Shown: positions 16,172 to 25,280, counted from the first letter of the stretch. The stretch is 64,000 bases of DNA from Candidatus Borkfalkia avistercoris (GCA_019115995.1 DXCL01000009.1:85680-149679), one strand, 5' to 3'. Made by a program: numbers and translations. Notes: generated by a model not told the origin, from the letters alone.

Positions 16172-17101
16172 TTATCCGGCCGTGCGCCCCGCGTTGACGG
16201 AGCAGACCAGCCTGTATGTATAATCGATACGATAGACGAACCCGCCGCCGCTCTCCGAAACGGTAACGGAGCTCTCCACAACTTCCCCCTGCGCCCGCAG
16301 CAGGGCGCCCGCGAGCGCGCGCCGCTCGGCGGCCTCGCTCTTTTCCGCGCTCTCGTATTCGTAAACGCCGCCGCACAGGAGCGAGCACCGCGCCACGGGA
16401 TACGTTTGCCGGTGCGCCGCGTTCTCCCCCTCGCCCACAATCACTTCGCCCGAAACGAGCGGCTGCCCCTTTTGCACGGCATCCCCTTCGGAAACGAGCG
16501 CCGTGCCGCGCATGACGGTGATGCTCTCCACCCTGCCGTCCGCAGGGCTCAGAAATTGCTTTTGAGGCTCCTGAACGGGCAATTCCGCATTCACCTCTAT
16601 GGTGACCGTAACGACGAGCCCCTCCTTTTCCACCGAACAAAAACTGACGGAGGGGAGAGCGGACAGGGCGCGCTCCGCCCTTTGCGCGCGTTCCTCGCCG
16701 AACGGGGCAAAGGCGCGCACGCCCGCCTCGGACAAAATAGGCAGAGCTTCTTCGGCATACCAGCTGCCGCTGCCGACAAACCGTATGCGCAGAACAAAGA
16801 AGCCCGACGCCGTGACCAACAGCGCGAACACGGCCGCCATAGCGCACAAAACCGCGCGTTTTTTTACAAATTCCGCCGCGAGGCGGGCGGGCGAATTTCT
16901 TATTATATTAACAGTATAACACGAACGGGGAAAAATTGCAAAAATTTTTTGTAAATCTTTGGATTTTACCTTAAAACGCACTCTTCCCGCGCCGATCCGG
17001 CGCGCCTCGAACACGGCGATCCCCGCTTTGGCGAGCCTCGTGAGCGCGCGCGGCGGGGTAAGCGTTTCCAATTCCAGCTCCGTCCAAAACAGCGGCTTCA
17101 T
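16172..17101 (-). CDS. yqfD: Sporulation protein YqfD
   Basis: Membrane-anchored sporulation protein of 309 residues. A cytoplasmic N-terminal part (1-85) precedes one membrane segment (about 87-107, AVLCAMAAVFALLVTASGFF) and an extracytoplasmic part with the FLSPADGRVESITVMRGTA block typical of YqfD. ATG at 17101 overlaps the yqfC stop (ATGA). In Bacillus the gene is controlled by the mother-cell sigma factor; the exact role is not settled. Its presence supports a spore-forming ancestry. Confidence 0.92.
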   Translation of the reverse strand: MKPLFWTELELETLTPPRALTRLAKAGIAVFEARRIGAGRVRFKVKSKDLQKIFAIFPRSCYTVNIIRNSPARLAAEFVKKRAVLCAMAAVFALLVTASGFFVLRIRFVGSGSWYAEEALPILSEAGVRAFAPFGEERAQRAERALSALPSVSFCSVEKEGLVVTVTIEVNAELPVQEPQKQFLSPADGRVESITVMRGTALVSEGDAVQKGQPLVSGEVIVGEGENAAHRQTYPVARCSLLCGGVYEYESAEKSEAAERRALAGALLRAQGEVVESSVTVSESGGGFVYRIDYTYRLVCSVNAGRTAG

Positions 17102-17358
17102 AAAACGTTCTCCACTTTTGTTACTTTTCCGAACAGAACGAGATCTCCCCCGCAGTACTGCCCCACGGAAAGCCCCTCACCTTCGACGCGCAGCGCGCCG
17201 CTTTTGAAAGAGATCTCCACGCCCGCCGCGGAGAACACGCGGATCCCCTTTACGTTTTCGAAATACGCGCATTTTCCCGGAAATACGACGTATTTTTCGC
17301 CCGCGGCGATCTCTTCGTCAAGCCCCAATCGGGCGACGATCTCTTCGAAAAGGCGCAT
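17098..17358 (-). CDS. yqfC: Sporulation protein YqfC
   Basis: Small YabP/YqfC-family protein of 86 residues, starting MRLFEEIVARLGLDEE and ending FGKVTKVENVL, all beta-rich. ATG at 17358 follows GGGAGG by seven bases; the longer frame upstream has no such site. It heads the yqfC-yqfD-phoH-pgpH-ybeY-era-yqzL-recO-ppdK run and overlaps yqfD by four bases. Confidence 0.9.
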   Translation of the reverse strand: MRLFEEIVARLGLDEEIAAGEKYVVFPGKCAYFENVKGIRVFSAAGVEISFKSGALRVEGEGLSVGQYCGGDLVLFGKVTKVENVL

Positions 17359-17427
17359 CTCTTTTCCTCCCTTTTGCATATTCGCCCGCAATCGCCAAAA
17401 TATTCCTTCTCGCGTTCGGGCAAACAT

Positions 17428-17456
17428 TTGAAATATTCATTTTTATCTGCTATAAT
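17428..17456 (+). promoter_or_regulatory. Promoter of the DUF2238-like gene
   Basis: -35 TTGAAA (17428-17433), 17-base spacer, -10 TATAAT (17451-17456). Transcription should start near 17463, giving a leader of about 23 bases that holds AGGAG. Confidence 0.8.
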
Positions 17457-17485
17457 ATCGGTATCGCATGAGGAGAATACGGACT

Positions 17486-18202
17486 ATGCAAAAAGACAAA
17501 TCGCTTTACAGAGTCAGCCCCCTCCGGCTGGGCGTTTTTATTTATTCGGGGCTCGCGGCGTGCTTCACGCTTTCTTACTTTTTATATATCGTCATCTCGG
17601 GGAACGACCCCTATAACAAATTCATGACCACTCTGCTCGTTACCTTCATGTTCCTGGTGCCTTTTTTCGCGCATCTCATCTTCGGCGTGCGGGTAAGCGA
17701 CTTTGTGATCACCTTTTACGTCGGGTTTCTGACCGTGGCGAGCCTTTTGGGGCAGGTGCTGCGCTTCAACAATCATTTCCCCTGGTACGATAAATTCTGC
17801 CATTTTGCATTCGGTTACGTCGGCGCGCTCGTAGGCCTTTATATTATGTGCAAGCTCGCCGATTACCGGAAGACGCGCCCCGCGCTCGTATTTATCGTAA
17901 CGTTTGCCGTATCCATGGCGTGCGCCGCATGCTGGGAGGTCATGGAGTACGTTTCCAGCCGTTTTTTGGGGCAGACGGCGCAGGGCTCTCCGCAGGAAAC
18001 GGTGAGCGGCGCCTTGATCGTAGACATCACCGACACGATGCTCGACATCATCAGCAACCTGGGCGGCGCCCTGCTCTTTCTCGCGCACTACGCGCTGCAC
18101 AAGGGGACAAAAAGATCCCTTCTCCTCGGCGCAGTCATAAAAGATTTCTGCGCAGACCCTGCCGGGGATATGCGGGAGCGGGAGGAAACGGCGGCAGAAT
18201 AA
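17486..18202 (+). CDS. DUF2238/YjdF-like integral membrane protein
   Basis: Membrane protein of 238 residues with about six hydrophobic segments. The motif FPWYDKFCHFAFGY in the third segment, a later Glu-x-x-Glu (WEVMEYV) and the DITDTMLDIISNLGGALL segment resemble the YjdF/DUF2238 family, whose function is unknown. ATG at 17486 is ten bases after AGGAG; the earlier in-frame ATG at 17468 overlaps that ribosome site. It is followed by an FmdB-family gene 18 bases later. Confidence 0.75.
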   Translation: MQKDKSLYRVSPLRLGVFIYSGLAACFTLSYFLYIVISGNDPYNKFMTTLLVTFMFLVPFFAHLIFGVRVSDFVITFYVGFLTVASLLGQVLRFNNHFPWYDKFCHFAFGYVGALVGLYIMCKLADYRKTRPALVFIVTFAVSMACAACWEVMEYVSSRFLGQTAQGSPQETVSGALIVDITDTMLDIISNLGGALLFLAHYALHKGTKRSLLLGAVIKDFCADPAGDMREREETAAE

Positions 18203-18220
18203 CGCCGCGGGAGGAATACC

Positions 18221-18418
18221 ATGCCTATACTGCAATACAAATGCCGAAAATGCGGAAAACGCTTTGAAGAACTGGTTGCCAAATTCGACGACGCCGTGCT
18301 CTGCCCCGACTGCAAGGAACCCTGCGAACGGGATTGGAGCGGAGAGATCTATTCCTCTACCGGAAAGAAGAGCAAAAAATGCTCCGGAAACTGCAAAACG
18401 TGCGGCGGCTGCCGTTAG
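18221..18418 (+). CDS. FmdB-family zinc ribbon protein
   Basis: Protein of 65 residues with an N-terminal zinc ribbon: MPILQYKCRKCGKRFEE, then CPDC. The family is annotated as putative regulators with no proven role. The C-terminus carries extra cysteines (CSGNCKTCGGC). ATG follows GGGAGG by six bases; a strong terminator follows the stop. Confidence 0.9.
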   Translation: MPILQYKCRKCGKRFEELVAKFDDAVLCPDCKEPCERDWSGEIYSSTGKKSKKCSGNCKTCGGCR

Positions 18419-18432
18419 CGGCCGCAAGCGGG

Positions 18433-18463
18433 AAGCGCGCCTTGAAAAAAGGCGCGCTTTTTT
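18433..18463 (+). terminator. Intrinsic terminator after the FmdB gene
   Basis: Stem AAGCGCGCCTT / AAGGCGCGCTT with a four-base GAAA loop, followed by T6. It lies between convergent genes and may also serve the minus-strand peptidase gene. Confidence 0.9.
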
Positions 18464-18464
18464 G

Positions 18465-19910
18465 TCAGATGACGGCAGTGCCGTCCGCAAACGAATCGAT
18501 GATGCCGCCGCCGTCCGCGCCCGCCTTTTTCAGGCAGGCGGAAAGCTCCGCCTGCCCCGCGATTTTGCCCGAGTATTCCCTGTAATACCGTTTGAGCCCT
18601 GCGAGCACCTTATTTTCCCCGAAGGTATCGCGGAGGGTATCGAACAGCAGCATGCCCTTGTCGTACGCGAGCACCACATACTGGTATTCGCTCAGATATT
18701 CGCCGAGCTTTTTGTTCATCGCCGTATCCGCTTCCCCGAATAACTGCGAATGGACGGTATAAAACGCCCTGTACGCGCGTTCCGCCCCCTCTTTGAGCCC
18801 CTGATAGGTCATGCCGTAATCCCCGTGCGCGCCGAAAAAGAGGGCGCTCGAAAATTCGGCGAGCCCCTCGTCGAGCCATGCCTTTTCGAGCTGGTCGCTG
18901 CCGACGGCGGCGTACCACCACTGATGCGCCGTTTCGTGCACCGCGGTGTAGAAGGCGTCCGTTCCGCTCAGATGATCGCCGATCATGACGAGCGCGGGAT
19001 ATTCCATGCCGCCGACGGCAAAACCCGTCTGCACGGCGCTGAACACAGGATACATATAGTCTCCGAACGTTTGGGAAAAATAGGTCAGGCTCTCTTCGAG
19101 AAGATCGAGCTTTTTCTGCGGTTCGGCGTCGTCGTAATAGTAATACATGACCTGCACGCCGCACGCCTCGCCCTGCGCGACGGAATATTCTCCGCTCAGC
19201 ACGATGGCAAAATCGCGGGCGTCGGAAAGCTGCATCTGATATGTCTTTTTGCTCCCCTTTACTTCCGCCGAAAGGATCTGCCCGCTCGAAGCGACGGTGT
19301 AATCCGCGTCCGTTTCGAGCGTTACGCAATAATCGGCGCATTCGCTGTAAAAGGGGTCGCCGTCGGAATAGTACTCGCATTCTCTGAACGCCCCGTCTTC
19401 ATACACGCACGCGATCGGGTAAAAGTTGCCGAGGTTCACCGAATGCTCCGCTATGCCCGTGCGGTGCTCCACCTGCGCAAGCGTAAGCGTCCAAGCGATG
19501 CAGACGCTCGCCTGTCCGCCGTCTTCGAGCGGTTCGGCAAGCTCTACCGACAAAATATTTTCGTCTTCCCCGCCCACGCTCCATGCGGAGCAGGGCGAAA
19601 CGGACGAGATCTCCATGCCGCCGAAGCTCTCCCCCGCATAGTACGCGCTCGCGGAAAACGCCGCCGAAACGGGCTTGTAAACGGCGTCTTCGCGGTACGC
19701 GTTACCGAAAAGGTTGAATTCGAGATATCCGAGCGTTTCCCCCGTATCGTTGTGATATGTAAAATCCATCTCGCCCGAAAGGACGCCGCCCTCGTACGAC
19801 AGGCGCATGTTATAAACGTCGCGCGCGCCCGTATCCCCGGAACAGCCCGCAAAAATAAAAAACGAGGACAAAATCGCCGCCGCAAGAAGGGCGCAAAGCA
19901 TTCTTTTCAT
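18465..19910 (-). CDS. M1-family metallopeptidase lipoprotein
   Basis: Secreted, membrane-anchored peptidase of 481 residues. The signal peptide ends in Ile-Phe-Ala-Gly-Cys. A beta-rich N-terminal half (30-230) is followed by a gluzincin domain: GGMEYPALV (variant of the GAMEN exopeptidase motif), zinc site HETAHQWW near residue 322 and the third ligand in WLDEGLAEF 18 residues later. A late catalytic tyrosine region (YDKGMLLFDTL) is also seen. ATG at 19910 follows GGGAGG; an upstream GTG lies inside that site. Likely trims peptides outside the cell. Confidence 0.88.
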   Translation of the reverse strand: MKRMLCALLAAAILSSFFIFAGCSGDTGARDVYNMRLSYEGGVLSGEMDFTYHNDTGETLGYLEFNLFGNAYREDAVYKPVSAAFSASAYYAGESFGGMEISSVSPCSAWSVGGEDENILSVELAEPLEDGGQASVCIAWTLTLAQVEHRTGIAEHSVNLGNFYPIACVYEDGAFRECEYYSDGDPFYSECADYCVTLETDADYTVASSGQILSAEVKGSKKTYQMQLSDARDFAIVLSGEYSVAQGEACGVQVMYYYYDDAEPQKKLDLLEESLTYFSQTFGDYMYPVFSAVQTGFAVGGMEYPALVMIGDHLSGTDAFYTAVHETAHQWWYAAVGSDQLEKAWLDEGLAEFSSALFFGAHGDYGMTYQGLKEGAERAYRAFYTVHSQLFGEADTAMNKKLGEYLSEYQYVVLAYDKGMLLFDTLRDTFGENKVLAGLKRYYREYSGKIAGQAELSACLKKAGADGGGIIDSFADGTAVI

Positions 19911-19953
19911 AAAAGCCTCCCGCACTTATGGTATGCCGCATCGCCGCTCTTTA

Positions 19954-19989
19954 TGAAAAAATCCCGCGCGGGCACACTGCCCGCGCGGG
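19954..19989 (-). terminator. Intrinsic terminator after the M23 peptidase gene
   Basis: Perfect 12-base stem CCCGCGCGGGCA / TGCCCGCGCGGG with a three-base loop, then a minus-strand run of T (19955-19961). Confidence 0.9.
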
Positions 19990-20025
19990 AAAAAGGAAGG
20001 GAGAAATGATGATGTTGTGATCGTA

Positions 20026-20688
20026 TTATTTTTCGTCGAGATCGAGGTACGTTGCGGGATCGACCGACTTTCCGTCTTCGCGCACTTCAAAGTGCAGGTG
20101 CGAGCCCTCGTTGTACTCCTTGCCCATCACGTCGGCAGCGGCGGACACGGTGCCTATCACCTGACCCTGCGTTACGGTATCGCCCACTTTCAGCGTAGAA
20201 GCGGCGTCGATGGACGCGTAGACCGTCTGCACGCCGTCGCCGTGATCGATGATCACGCAGCCGCCCTCCAAAAGGGTATCGCTGATCGCCGCGACCGTGC
20301 CCGCGCTCGCCGCGGCAACGTTCGTGCCCGCGTCGGCGGCAAAGTCGATGCCTTCATGCAGATTGTAGCGGTTCAGCGTGGAATTGTACCAAAAGGTGAA
20401 AGAGGCGGAAACGGTTGCCCCCTCTACCGGAAGGCTGAAAACGATCTCCGAGTCGGTCGGTTTGTCGTCTTCGTCGCCGTCGTCGGGGTTTTCCGGTTCT
20501 TCGGGATCTTCCTTGCCGTCGTCGGGATCAGGCTCTTCGATGCTGACGGGAGCGTCGCGCGTGACCATGACCACGGTAAAGGTGATGGCGGCAGCAAGCA
20601 CGAGCGCGCACGCCGCAATGATGATATAGTACAGTCTCTTGTTTTTTGCTTTTTCGGGAGTGCCCTGCTGGGTATCTTTGTTTTTCAT
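20026..20688 (-). CDS. Membrane-anchored M23 (LytM) peptidase, SpoIIQ-like
   Basis: Protein of 220 residues: short basic cytoplasmic tail, one membrane segment (about 23-43), an acidic Asp/Glu/Pro-rich linker (50-80), and a LytM domain. The zinc residues HEGIDF and HLHFE are intact, so it may cleave peptidoglycan cross-links. Architecture resembles SpoIIQ and related sporulation or cell-wall M23 proteins, but I cannot say which. ATG follows GGAGG by seven bases. Confidence 0.88.
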   Translation of the reverse strand: MKNKDTQQGTPEKAKNKRLYYIIIAACALVLAAAITFTVVMVTRDAPVSIEEPDPDDGKEDPEEPENPDDGDEDDKPTDSEIVFSLPVEGATVSASFTFWYNSTLNRYNLHEGIDFAADAGTNVAAASAGTVAAISDTLLEGGCVIIDHGDGVQTVYASIDAASTLKVGDTVTQGQVIGTVSAAADVMGKEYNEGSHLHFEVREDGKSVDPATYLDLDEK

Positions 20689-20763
20689 GATCTATCCTCC
20701 GAGATGATTGTGCTTAGATTGTTGACAGATCGCCGCGTTTTATACATCTCCGCAAAAAAATTT

Positions 20764-21198
20764 TTAATATCCTCCGAAAATGAGCGGACTGCCGACCGCG
20801 GCGCCCTGCCCGCGCACCGCGACGTGCAGGTTGACGGCATAGCCGCCCAGCATGACCGCTCCCCCGAGCCGCGCGGAATAATAATAGTAATTCGTAACGC
20901 CGCCCGCGCTTTCCGTAAAGAGCAGTTCCGCGCCGTATTTTTCCGCCTGCGCGAACGCCCTTTCCGCCTGCGGATACGAAGTGCTTTCCCCCGTGCGGGA
21001 ACGCACGAACAATTTTGTTTGCGCCGCGGCGCTCCCCTCCGCGACGGTGATCTGCGCGCCCGAGCTCGCGCTCCCCGAATAAAATATGTACGTTTCGCCC
21101 GCGTCGAAAAGCAGCCCTTCCCCGAGCAACTGCGGCAGAATGAGAAGCGCCAGGCACAAAAAGAACAGGAGCGCCGTTTTCAGGCATTTTTTGAGCAT
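20764..21198 (-). CDS. Small secreted protein of unknown function
   Basis: Protein of 144 residues with an N-terminal hydrophobic segment (about 8-25) and an exported C-terminal part ending VNLHVAVRG...VGSPLIFGGY, a conserved-looking tail. Its place just upstream of an M23 gene and downstream of tsaD, and the tail, weakly recall YwmB-like sporulation-associated proteins, but I am not sure. The start ATG is preceded by a hairpin rather than by a normal ribosome site. Confidence 0.65.
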   Translation of the reverse strand: MLKKCLKTALLFFLCLALLILPQLLGEGLLFDAGETYIFYSGSASSGAQITVAEGSAAAQTKLFVRSRTGESTSYPQAERAFAQAEKYGAELLFTESAGGVTNYYYYSARLGGAVMLGGYAVNLHVAVRGQGAAVGSPLIFGGY

Positions 21199-21205
21199 AA
21201 TGAAA

Positions 21206-21228
21206 GCCCCCGAAATGATTTCGGGGGC
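21206..21228 (-). terminator. Hairpin between tsaD and the small secreted gene
   Basis: Ten-base stem GCCCCCGAAA / TTTCGGGGGC with a three-base loop. On the minus strand it is followed by TTTCATT and then the ATG of the next gene, so it could end tsaD transcripts or hide the weak GGGGG ribosome-site region. Confidence 0.55.
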
Positions 21229-21351
21229 GGTTATTGCCGTTTTTTCGATTTTTTATTCGCGCGCCGCAAAAAGCCGCGCCCTTGATTTTCCGCAAAGCGC
21301 TTTTCTGTATATATTATCCGGAAAAGCATTCCCGCGCAACGATATATCCGC

Positions 21352-22407
21352 TCACTGTTTTCCCTTTTTGCCGAGCGGGATATGCGCGCACGCATTCAGA
21401 GAAAGTTCGGCAAAATTGCCCGCGCGGTACTGTATGAGCCCTTCCGCGGCGATCATCGCGGCGTTGTCGGTGCAGAACTTTTTTTCGGGGAGCACGAGCT
21501 TCAAGCCCGCTTTGGCGCACTCGTTCGCCAGCAGCTCGCGCAGATACCCGTTCGCCGCGACGCCTCCGCCCGCGACCACGGCGGCGGCGCCCTTTTTCTT
21601 TGCCGCCGCGACCGCCCTTTCCGCGAGCGCGCCGCACGCCGCGCTCTGAAAGGAAGCCGCAACGTCCGCTTTGGAATAGTTTTCCCCCTTCTGTTCCATA
21701 TTGTGGCAATAGTTGATGACGGCGGTCTTCAACCCGCTGTAAGAAAAGTCGTACCCGCCGCCCGAAAACATTTTCGGGAAGGGTATGGAGGCGCGCCCCT
21801 GCTTTGCGAGCTTTTCTATGCTCGGCCCGCCCGGATACGGCAGCCCGAGAACGCGCGCAGCCTTGTCGAACGCTTCGCCGGCGGCGTCGTCTCTCGTAGA
21901 GCCCAAAATTTCAAAATCGGTATAGCTTTTCGTATAAATGATCGCCGTATGCCCCCCGCTCGCCAAAAGCGTGATGAAGGGCGGTTCGAGCGCCTTGTCT
22001 GCAAGATATGCCGCCGCCATATGCCCGCGGATATGATCTACGCCTATGAGCGGCACGCCGAGCGCAAAGGCATATGCCTTTGCGAACGAAAGCCCGACCA
22101 GAAGCGCGCCCAACAGCCCCGCGCCGTACGTCACGGCGACCGCATCGAGCTCTCTTTCCGTTATGCCCGCCCCTTTCACCGCCTGCTCCACCGCTTCGCC
22201 GATCGCGTCGGTATGCGCGCGGGAAGCGATCTCGGGCACGACGCCGCCGTATTTGGCTTGCTCCGCGGCGGAAGAGAGTATGACGCTCGACAAAAGTTCC
22301 CGACCCCGTATTACGGCGGCGGCGGTCTCGTCGCACGAGCTTTCGATGCCCAAAATAACGGGCTCTTCCTTTTTGGGCGCTGCGAGCGCCCTCTGCGCAT
22401 AGTTCAT
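21352..22407 (-). CDS. tsaD: tRNA threonylcarbamoyltransferase TsaD
   Basis: Cytoplasmic enzyme of 351 residues that completes t6A37 in ANN-decoding tRNAs with TsaB and TsaE. Motifs: GIESSCDETAAAV at the start of the ASKHA fold, the metal-binding HIRGH, SGGHT and the C-terminal CTDNAAMIA. ATG at 22407 follows AGGAG by five bases; the upstream extension is low-complexity. Neither TsaB nor TsaE is in the window. Confidence 0.97.
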   Translation of the reverse strand: MNYAQRALAAPKKEEPVILGIESSCDETAAAVIRGRELLSSVILSSAAEQAKYGGVVPEIASRAHTDAIGEAVEQAVKGAGITERELDAVAVTYGAGLLGALLVGLSFAKAYAFALGVPLIGVDHIRGHMAAAYLADKALEPPFITLLASGGHTAIIYTKSYTDFEILGSTRDDAAGEAFDKAARVLGLPYPGGPSIEKLAKQGRASIPFPKMFSGGGYDFSYSGLKTAVINYCHNMEQKGENYSKADVAASFQSAACGALAERAVAAAKKKGAAAVVAGGGVAANGYLRELLANECAKAGLKLVLPEKKFCTDNAAMIAAEGLIQYRAGNFAELSLNACAHIPLGKKGKQ

Positions 22408-22522
22408 AATCGCTCCTGAATCGGTTGCGCGCCGCCGCATATGCGCCGCGGCGCAAAAGAAGGCGCCGTATGCGCAGATCCGCAAGCGAGCGCCCCGTAT
22501 TGATGACGCCGCATATGCGGCG

Positions 22523-23167
22523 TTACGCATTTTTACGGAATTTTTCCAGTTCCTTCGGGATACGCCCGTACACGATCACGCGCGGATCGTTTTTTCCGAA
22601 AATTTCGTCGAAGGCGGGCGCGTACTGCCCGTAAATGCTCTCCGACACATACACTTTGCCCGCGTAGCCCGCGTCTGCAAAGGCGCGCAGGAAATCGAAA
22701 TCGAGCGCGGCGTCGAAAAGAAGCTGTCTTTTATATGTGATGCGCGTATACGTGCGCGTATCGCAGAGGTCAAGCTCGTTTTCGTCGCACTCCCGCAAAA
22801 AGGAGACGGAGGGCACGTTGTATTCCGCGCCGGAGCCGGCCTTGAACGTTTCCGGCTGAAAGCCCTTCCAGCGGCGGTAAGAATCGTATGCGGAGATCAC
22901 GATTGCGCCGATCCCGGCAACGGGGATCTTTTTCGGAAACAGCACCCGCACATGCAGTCTGCCGCCTTCCACGGCGTACGTCGCATGCACGACGAACATG
23001 GGCACCGTGAGCAGGGCCGCCGCCGCAACGAAACACACCGCCGACCATACTGCGGCGGGCTCCATAAAGAAGAGGGCGAGCACGCCCAGCCCCGCGAAGA
23101 TCGCGCCCATCACGGCAAAAAAGACCGTGTTCCCGCGGCGGCGGTAATTCCTGTAATACTTTTTCAT
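22523..23167 (-). CDS. Membrane protein with C-terminal PH-like domain
   Basis: Protein of 214 residues: basic N-terminus, two membrane segments (about 15-35 and 40-60), then a beta-rich cytoplasmic part (65-214) containing a short PH-like stretch (VEGGRLHVRVLFPKKIPV, then an isoleucine-rich segment). No catalytic residues seen. The stop overlaps a GC palindrome (22508-22525). Function unknown; listed because codon use, ribosome site (AAGG) and length are convincing. Confidence 0.75.
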   Translation of the reverse strand: MKKYYRNYRRRGNTVFFAVMGAIFAGLGVLALFFMEPAAVWSAVCFVAAAALLTVPMFVVHATYAVEGGRLHVRVLFPKKIPVAGIGAIVISAYDSYRRWKGFQPETFKAGSGAEYNVPSVSFLRECDENELDLCDTRTYTRITYKRQLLFDAALDFDFLRAFADAGYAGKVYVSESIYGQYAPAFDEIFGKNDPRVIVYGRIPKELEKFRKNA

Positions 23168-23210
23168 CGTTTCACCTTCATGCGCGGCCGCTTTGCAGCC
23201 GCCGTGAAAA

Positions 23211-24323
23211 TCAGGATTTTTTCAAATAGTCTATGATAAAGGGCTGAATGTCGCCGTCCATCACCGCCTGAATGTTGCCCGTTTCACAGCCGGTGCGGTG
23301 GTCTTTGACGAGCGTATACGGGCAGAAAACGTAACTGCGGATCTGGCTGCCCCATTCGATCTTTTTGATCTCGCCCTTGATATTCTGCTCCTTTTCCAGC
23401 CGTTCGCTCTCTTTGAGTTCTATGAGCTTGCTGCGCAGCATCTTCATCGCCATTTCCCTGTTCTGGATCTGCGAGCGCTCGTTCTGGCAGGATACGACGA
23501 TGCCCGTGGGGATATGCTGAATGCGGATCGCCGATTCCGTTTTGTTGATATGCTGGCCGCCCGCGCCGGAAGAACGGAAAGTCGTAACCTTCAGATCCTC
23601 GCTGCGGATCTCCACGTCTCCCTCGTCCTCGATCTCGGGCATGACCTCCAAAGACGCGAACGACGTATGGCGGCGCTTGTTCGCGTCGAAGGGGGAAATG
23701 CGCACGAGCCTGTGCACGCCCTTTTCCGCTTTGAGATAGCCGTACGCGTTTTCGCCCTCTATCTTGAAGTCGACGCTCTTGATGCCCGCCTCGTCTCCGT
23801 CGAGACGGTCGAGCTCGGTCACCTTGAACCCGCTCTTTTCCGCATAGCGCGTATACATGCGGTACAGCATAGACACCCAGTCGCAGCTCTCCGTGCCGCC
23901 CGCGCCCGAATGCAGGGTCAGAAGGGCGTTGTTGCCGTCGTATTTGCCGCGGAGAAGCGCGCGGATACGCATGTCTTCGATATCCCCTTCCGCCGCGGAG
24001 ATCAGCCCGTCGAGCTCCTGTATTTCGGAGGAGAGTTCCGCCTCGTCTCCCCCCATCTCCTCGATGAGGTCGATGAGGGCGGTAACCTCGTCTATCGCCT
24101 TTTTGCTCTTTTCGTAGGCATGGAGCTTGCCCTCGATGGCAGATACCTCGCGCGCGAGCTTCTGCGACCTTTCGAGATCCTGCCAGACCTCCGGCTTTTC
24201 CTGCTCGGCTTTCAGCTCGGCGAGTTTGCCTCCCTGTTCGCTGATATCCAGCGCTTCCGCCGTTTCCGCAAGGCTGTCTGCAAGGGCCTTTGCCTTTAAC
24301 CTGTAATCGTCTGCTTTAAACAT
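23211..24323 (-). CDS. prfB: Peptide chain release factor 2
   Basis: RF2, 370 residues, releases peptides at UGA and UAA. The codon-recognition region contains ISPFDANKRRHTSF with the SPF motif, and the GGQ catalytic loop is SGAGGQHINKTES. Many bacteria regulate RF2 by a +1 frameshift near codon 26; here the N-terminal region runs straight through (AEALDISEQ) with no in-frame TGA, so this control is absent. ATG at 24323 fits the leader of a consensus promoter. Confidence 0.97.
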   Translation of the reverse strand: MFKADDYRLKAKALADSLAETAEALDISEQGGKLAELKAEQEKPEVWQDLERSQKLAREVSAIEGKLHAYEKSKKAIDEVTALIDLIEEMGGDEAELSSEIQELDGLISAAEGDIEDMRIRALLRGKYDGNNALLTLHSGAGGTESCDWVSMLYRMYTRYAEKSGFKVTELDRLDGDEAGIKSVDFKIEGENAYGYLKAEKGVHRLVRISPFDANKRRHTSFASLEVMPEIEDEGDVEIRSEDLKVTTFRSSGAGGQHINKTESAIRIQHIPTGIVVSCQNERSQIQNREMAMKMLRSKLIELKESERLEKEQNIKGEIKKIEWGSQIRSYVFCPYTLVKDHRTGCETGNIQAVMDGDIQPFIIDYLKKS

Positions 24324-24356
24324 ATTCCGTTCCCGATATGATGATTTCGTTTTTTT

Positions 24357-24385
24357 ATTATACCATACGCGCGCAAGACTGTCAA
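24357..24385 (-). promoter_or_regulatory. prfB promoter
   Basis: Full consensus: -35 TTGACA (24380-24385), 17-base spacer, -10 TATAAT (24357-24362) on the minus strand. It is back to back with the promoter of the AraC gene. Confidence 0.88.
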
Positions 24386-24431
24386 ACGCGCGCGGGCACC
24401 GAGAAAAAAACAAAAAAATCTTCGCGGAGTA

Positions 24432-24460
24432 TAGACAAACGCGGTTTTCCGCGTTATAAT
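24432..24460 (+). promoter_or_regulatory. AraC gene promoter with palindrome in the spacer
   Basis: -35 TAGACA (24432-24437), 17-base spacer, -10 TATAAT (24455-24460). The spacer is the inverted repeat ACGCGG-TTTT-CCGCGT, a possible operator. Transcription would begin near 24467, six bases before the start codon. Confidence 0.75.
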
Positions 24461-24472
24461 AGAAACTGACAA

Positions 24473-25261
24473 ATGATACAGAAGGAATATTACGAATCGG
24501 AGGCGGACTGCCCCGGCTACATCTATTTCAAATACAGCGTGAACAACCGCACGCCCGCGCACTTTCACGACAGCGTGGAGCTCATATTCGTCGAGGAGGG
24601 CGAATTTACCGCGATCGGCGGCGGAAAGGAGGAAACGCTCGGACAGGGAGACGTGTTCTTTGCGGACGCCTACACCCCGCACCTGTACCGTACGAAAAAC
24701 GGCAGCCGTTCGTTCGTGCTCGTGCTGGCGGCGCGGTATCTGCGGGATTTTCGCGAACTGTATAAGGGGACCCTGCCCATGTTCATGAAGGCGGGAAACG
24801 ACAAAAACGCGGAGCTGTTCGAGTTTTTGCGCCGCGCGTACGGCCGCTGGCAGGATTATTCCCCTCTCATGCGGGCGGGATTTGCAGATTTCGTGCTCGG
24901 CTATCTCGCCGCGCGCTATCCGCCGAAAGAACGGGCGGACAGCCGCGAACGCCGCTTTATCGCCGACGCGCTCTCCTACATAAACGATCATTTTGCGGAG
25001 CCGCTGACGGCGGAGGGCGTGGCGCGGCAGCTCGGGTATTCCCCGAATTATTTTTCCGCCCAATTCAACCGATGCGTGCGGGAGAATTTCCGCGATTACC
25101 TCGGCGGAGTGCGCCTGCAAAAGACGCAGGAACTGCTGCACCGGGAACCGGGAACGGGCGTCGGCGCGGCGGCAAGACTGTGCGGCTTTGACAGCCCGAA
25201 CACCTACTACCGCGCGAAAAAGCGCGCCGAAGAAAGGACGCGCGAAGATGAAAAACCGTAA
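24473..25261 (+). CDS. AraC-family regulator
   Basis: Transcription factor of 262 residues: N-terminal cupin (about 25-105; HFHDSVELIFVEEG) and C-terminal AraC domain (about 160-250; ARQLGYSPNYFSAQFNR). The second helix-turn-helix is clear though the tail is short. No ribosome site precedes ATG at 24473, and the promoter places the transcript start about six bases upstream, so translation is probably leaderless. Next to a sugar isomerase and a dehydrogenase, which it likely controls. Confidence 0.85.
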   Translation: MIQKEYYESEADCPGYIYFKYSVNNRTPAHFHDSVELIFVEEGEFTAIGGGKEETLGQGDVFFADAYTPHLYRTKNGSRSFVLVLAARYLRDFRELYKGTLPMFMKAGNDKNAELFEFLRRAYGRWQDYSPLMRAGFADFVLGYLAARYPPKERADSRERRFIADALSYINDHFAEPLTAEGVARQLGYSPNYFSAQFNRCVRENFRDYLGGVRLQKTQELLHREPGTGVGAAARLCGFDSPNTYYRAKKRAEERTREDEKP

Positions 25262-25280
25262 ATTCTGACAATAACGGCAT

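Noticed and set aside
22408..22522. GC palindromes between tsaD and the PH-like gene as a terminator
   Set aside because: ACGCCGCATATGCGGCGT is a good hairpin but has no T run and overlaps the gene stop, so a terminator cannot be claimed.
23211..24323. Programmed frameshift in prfB
   Set aside because: The N-terminal region is continuous in one frame with no in-frame TGA at the usual place.
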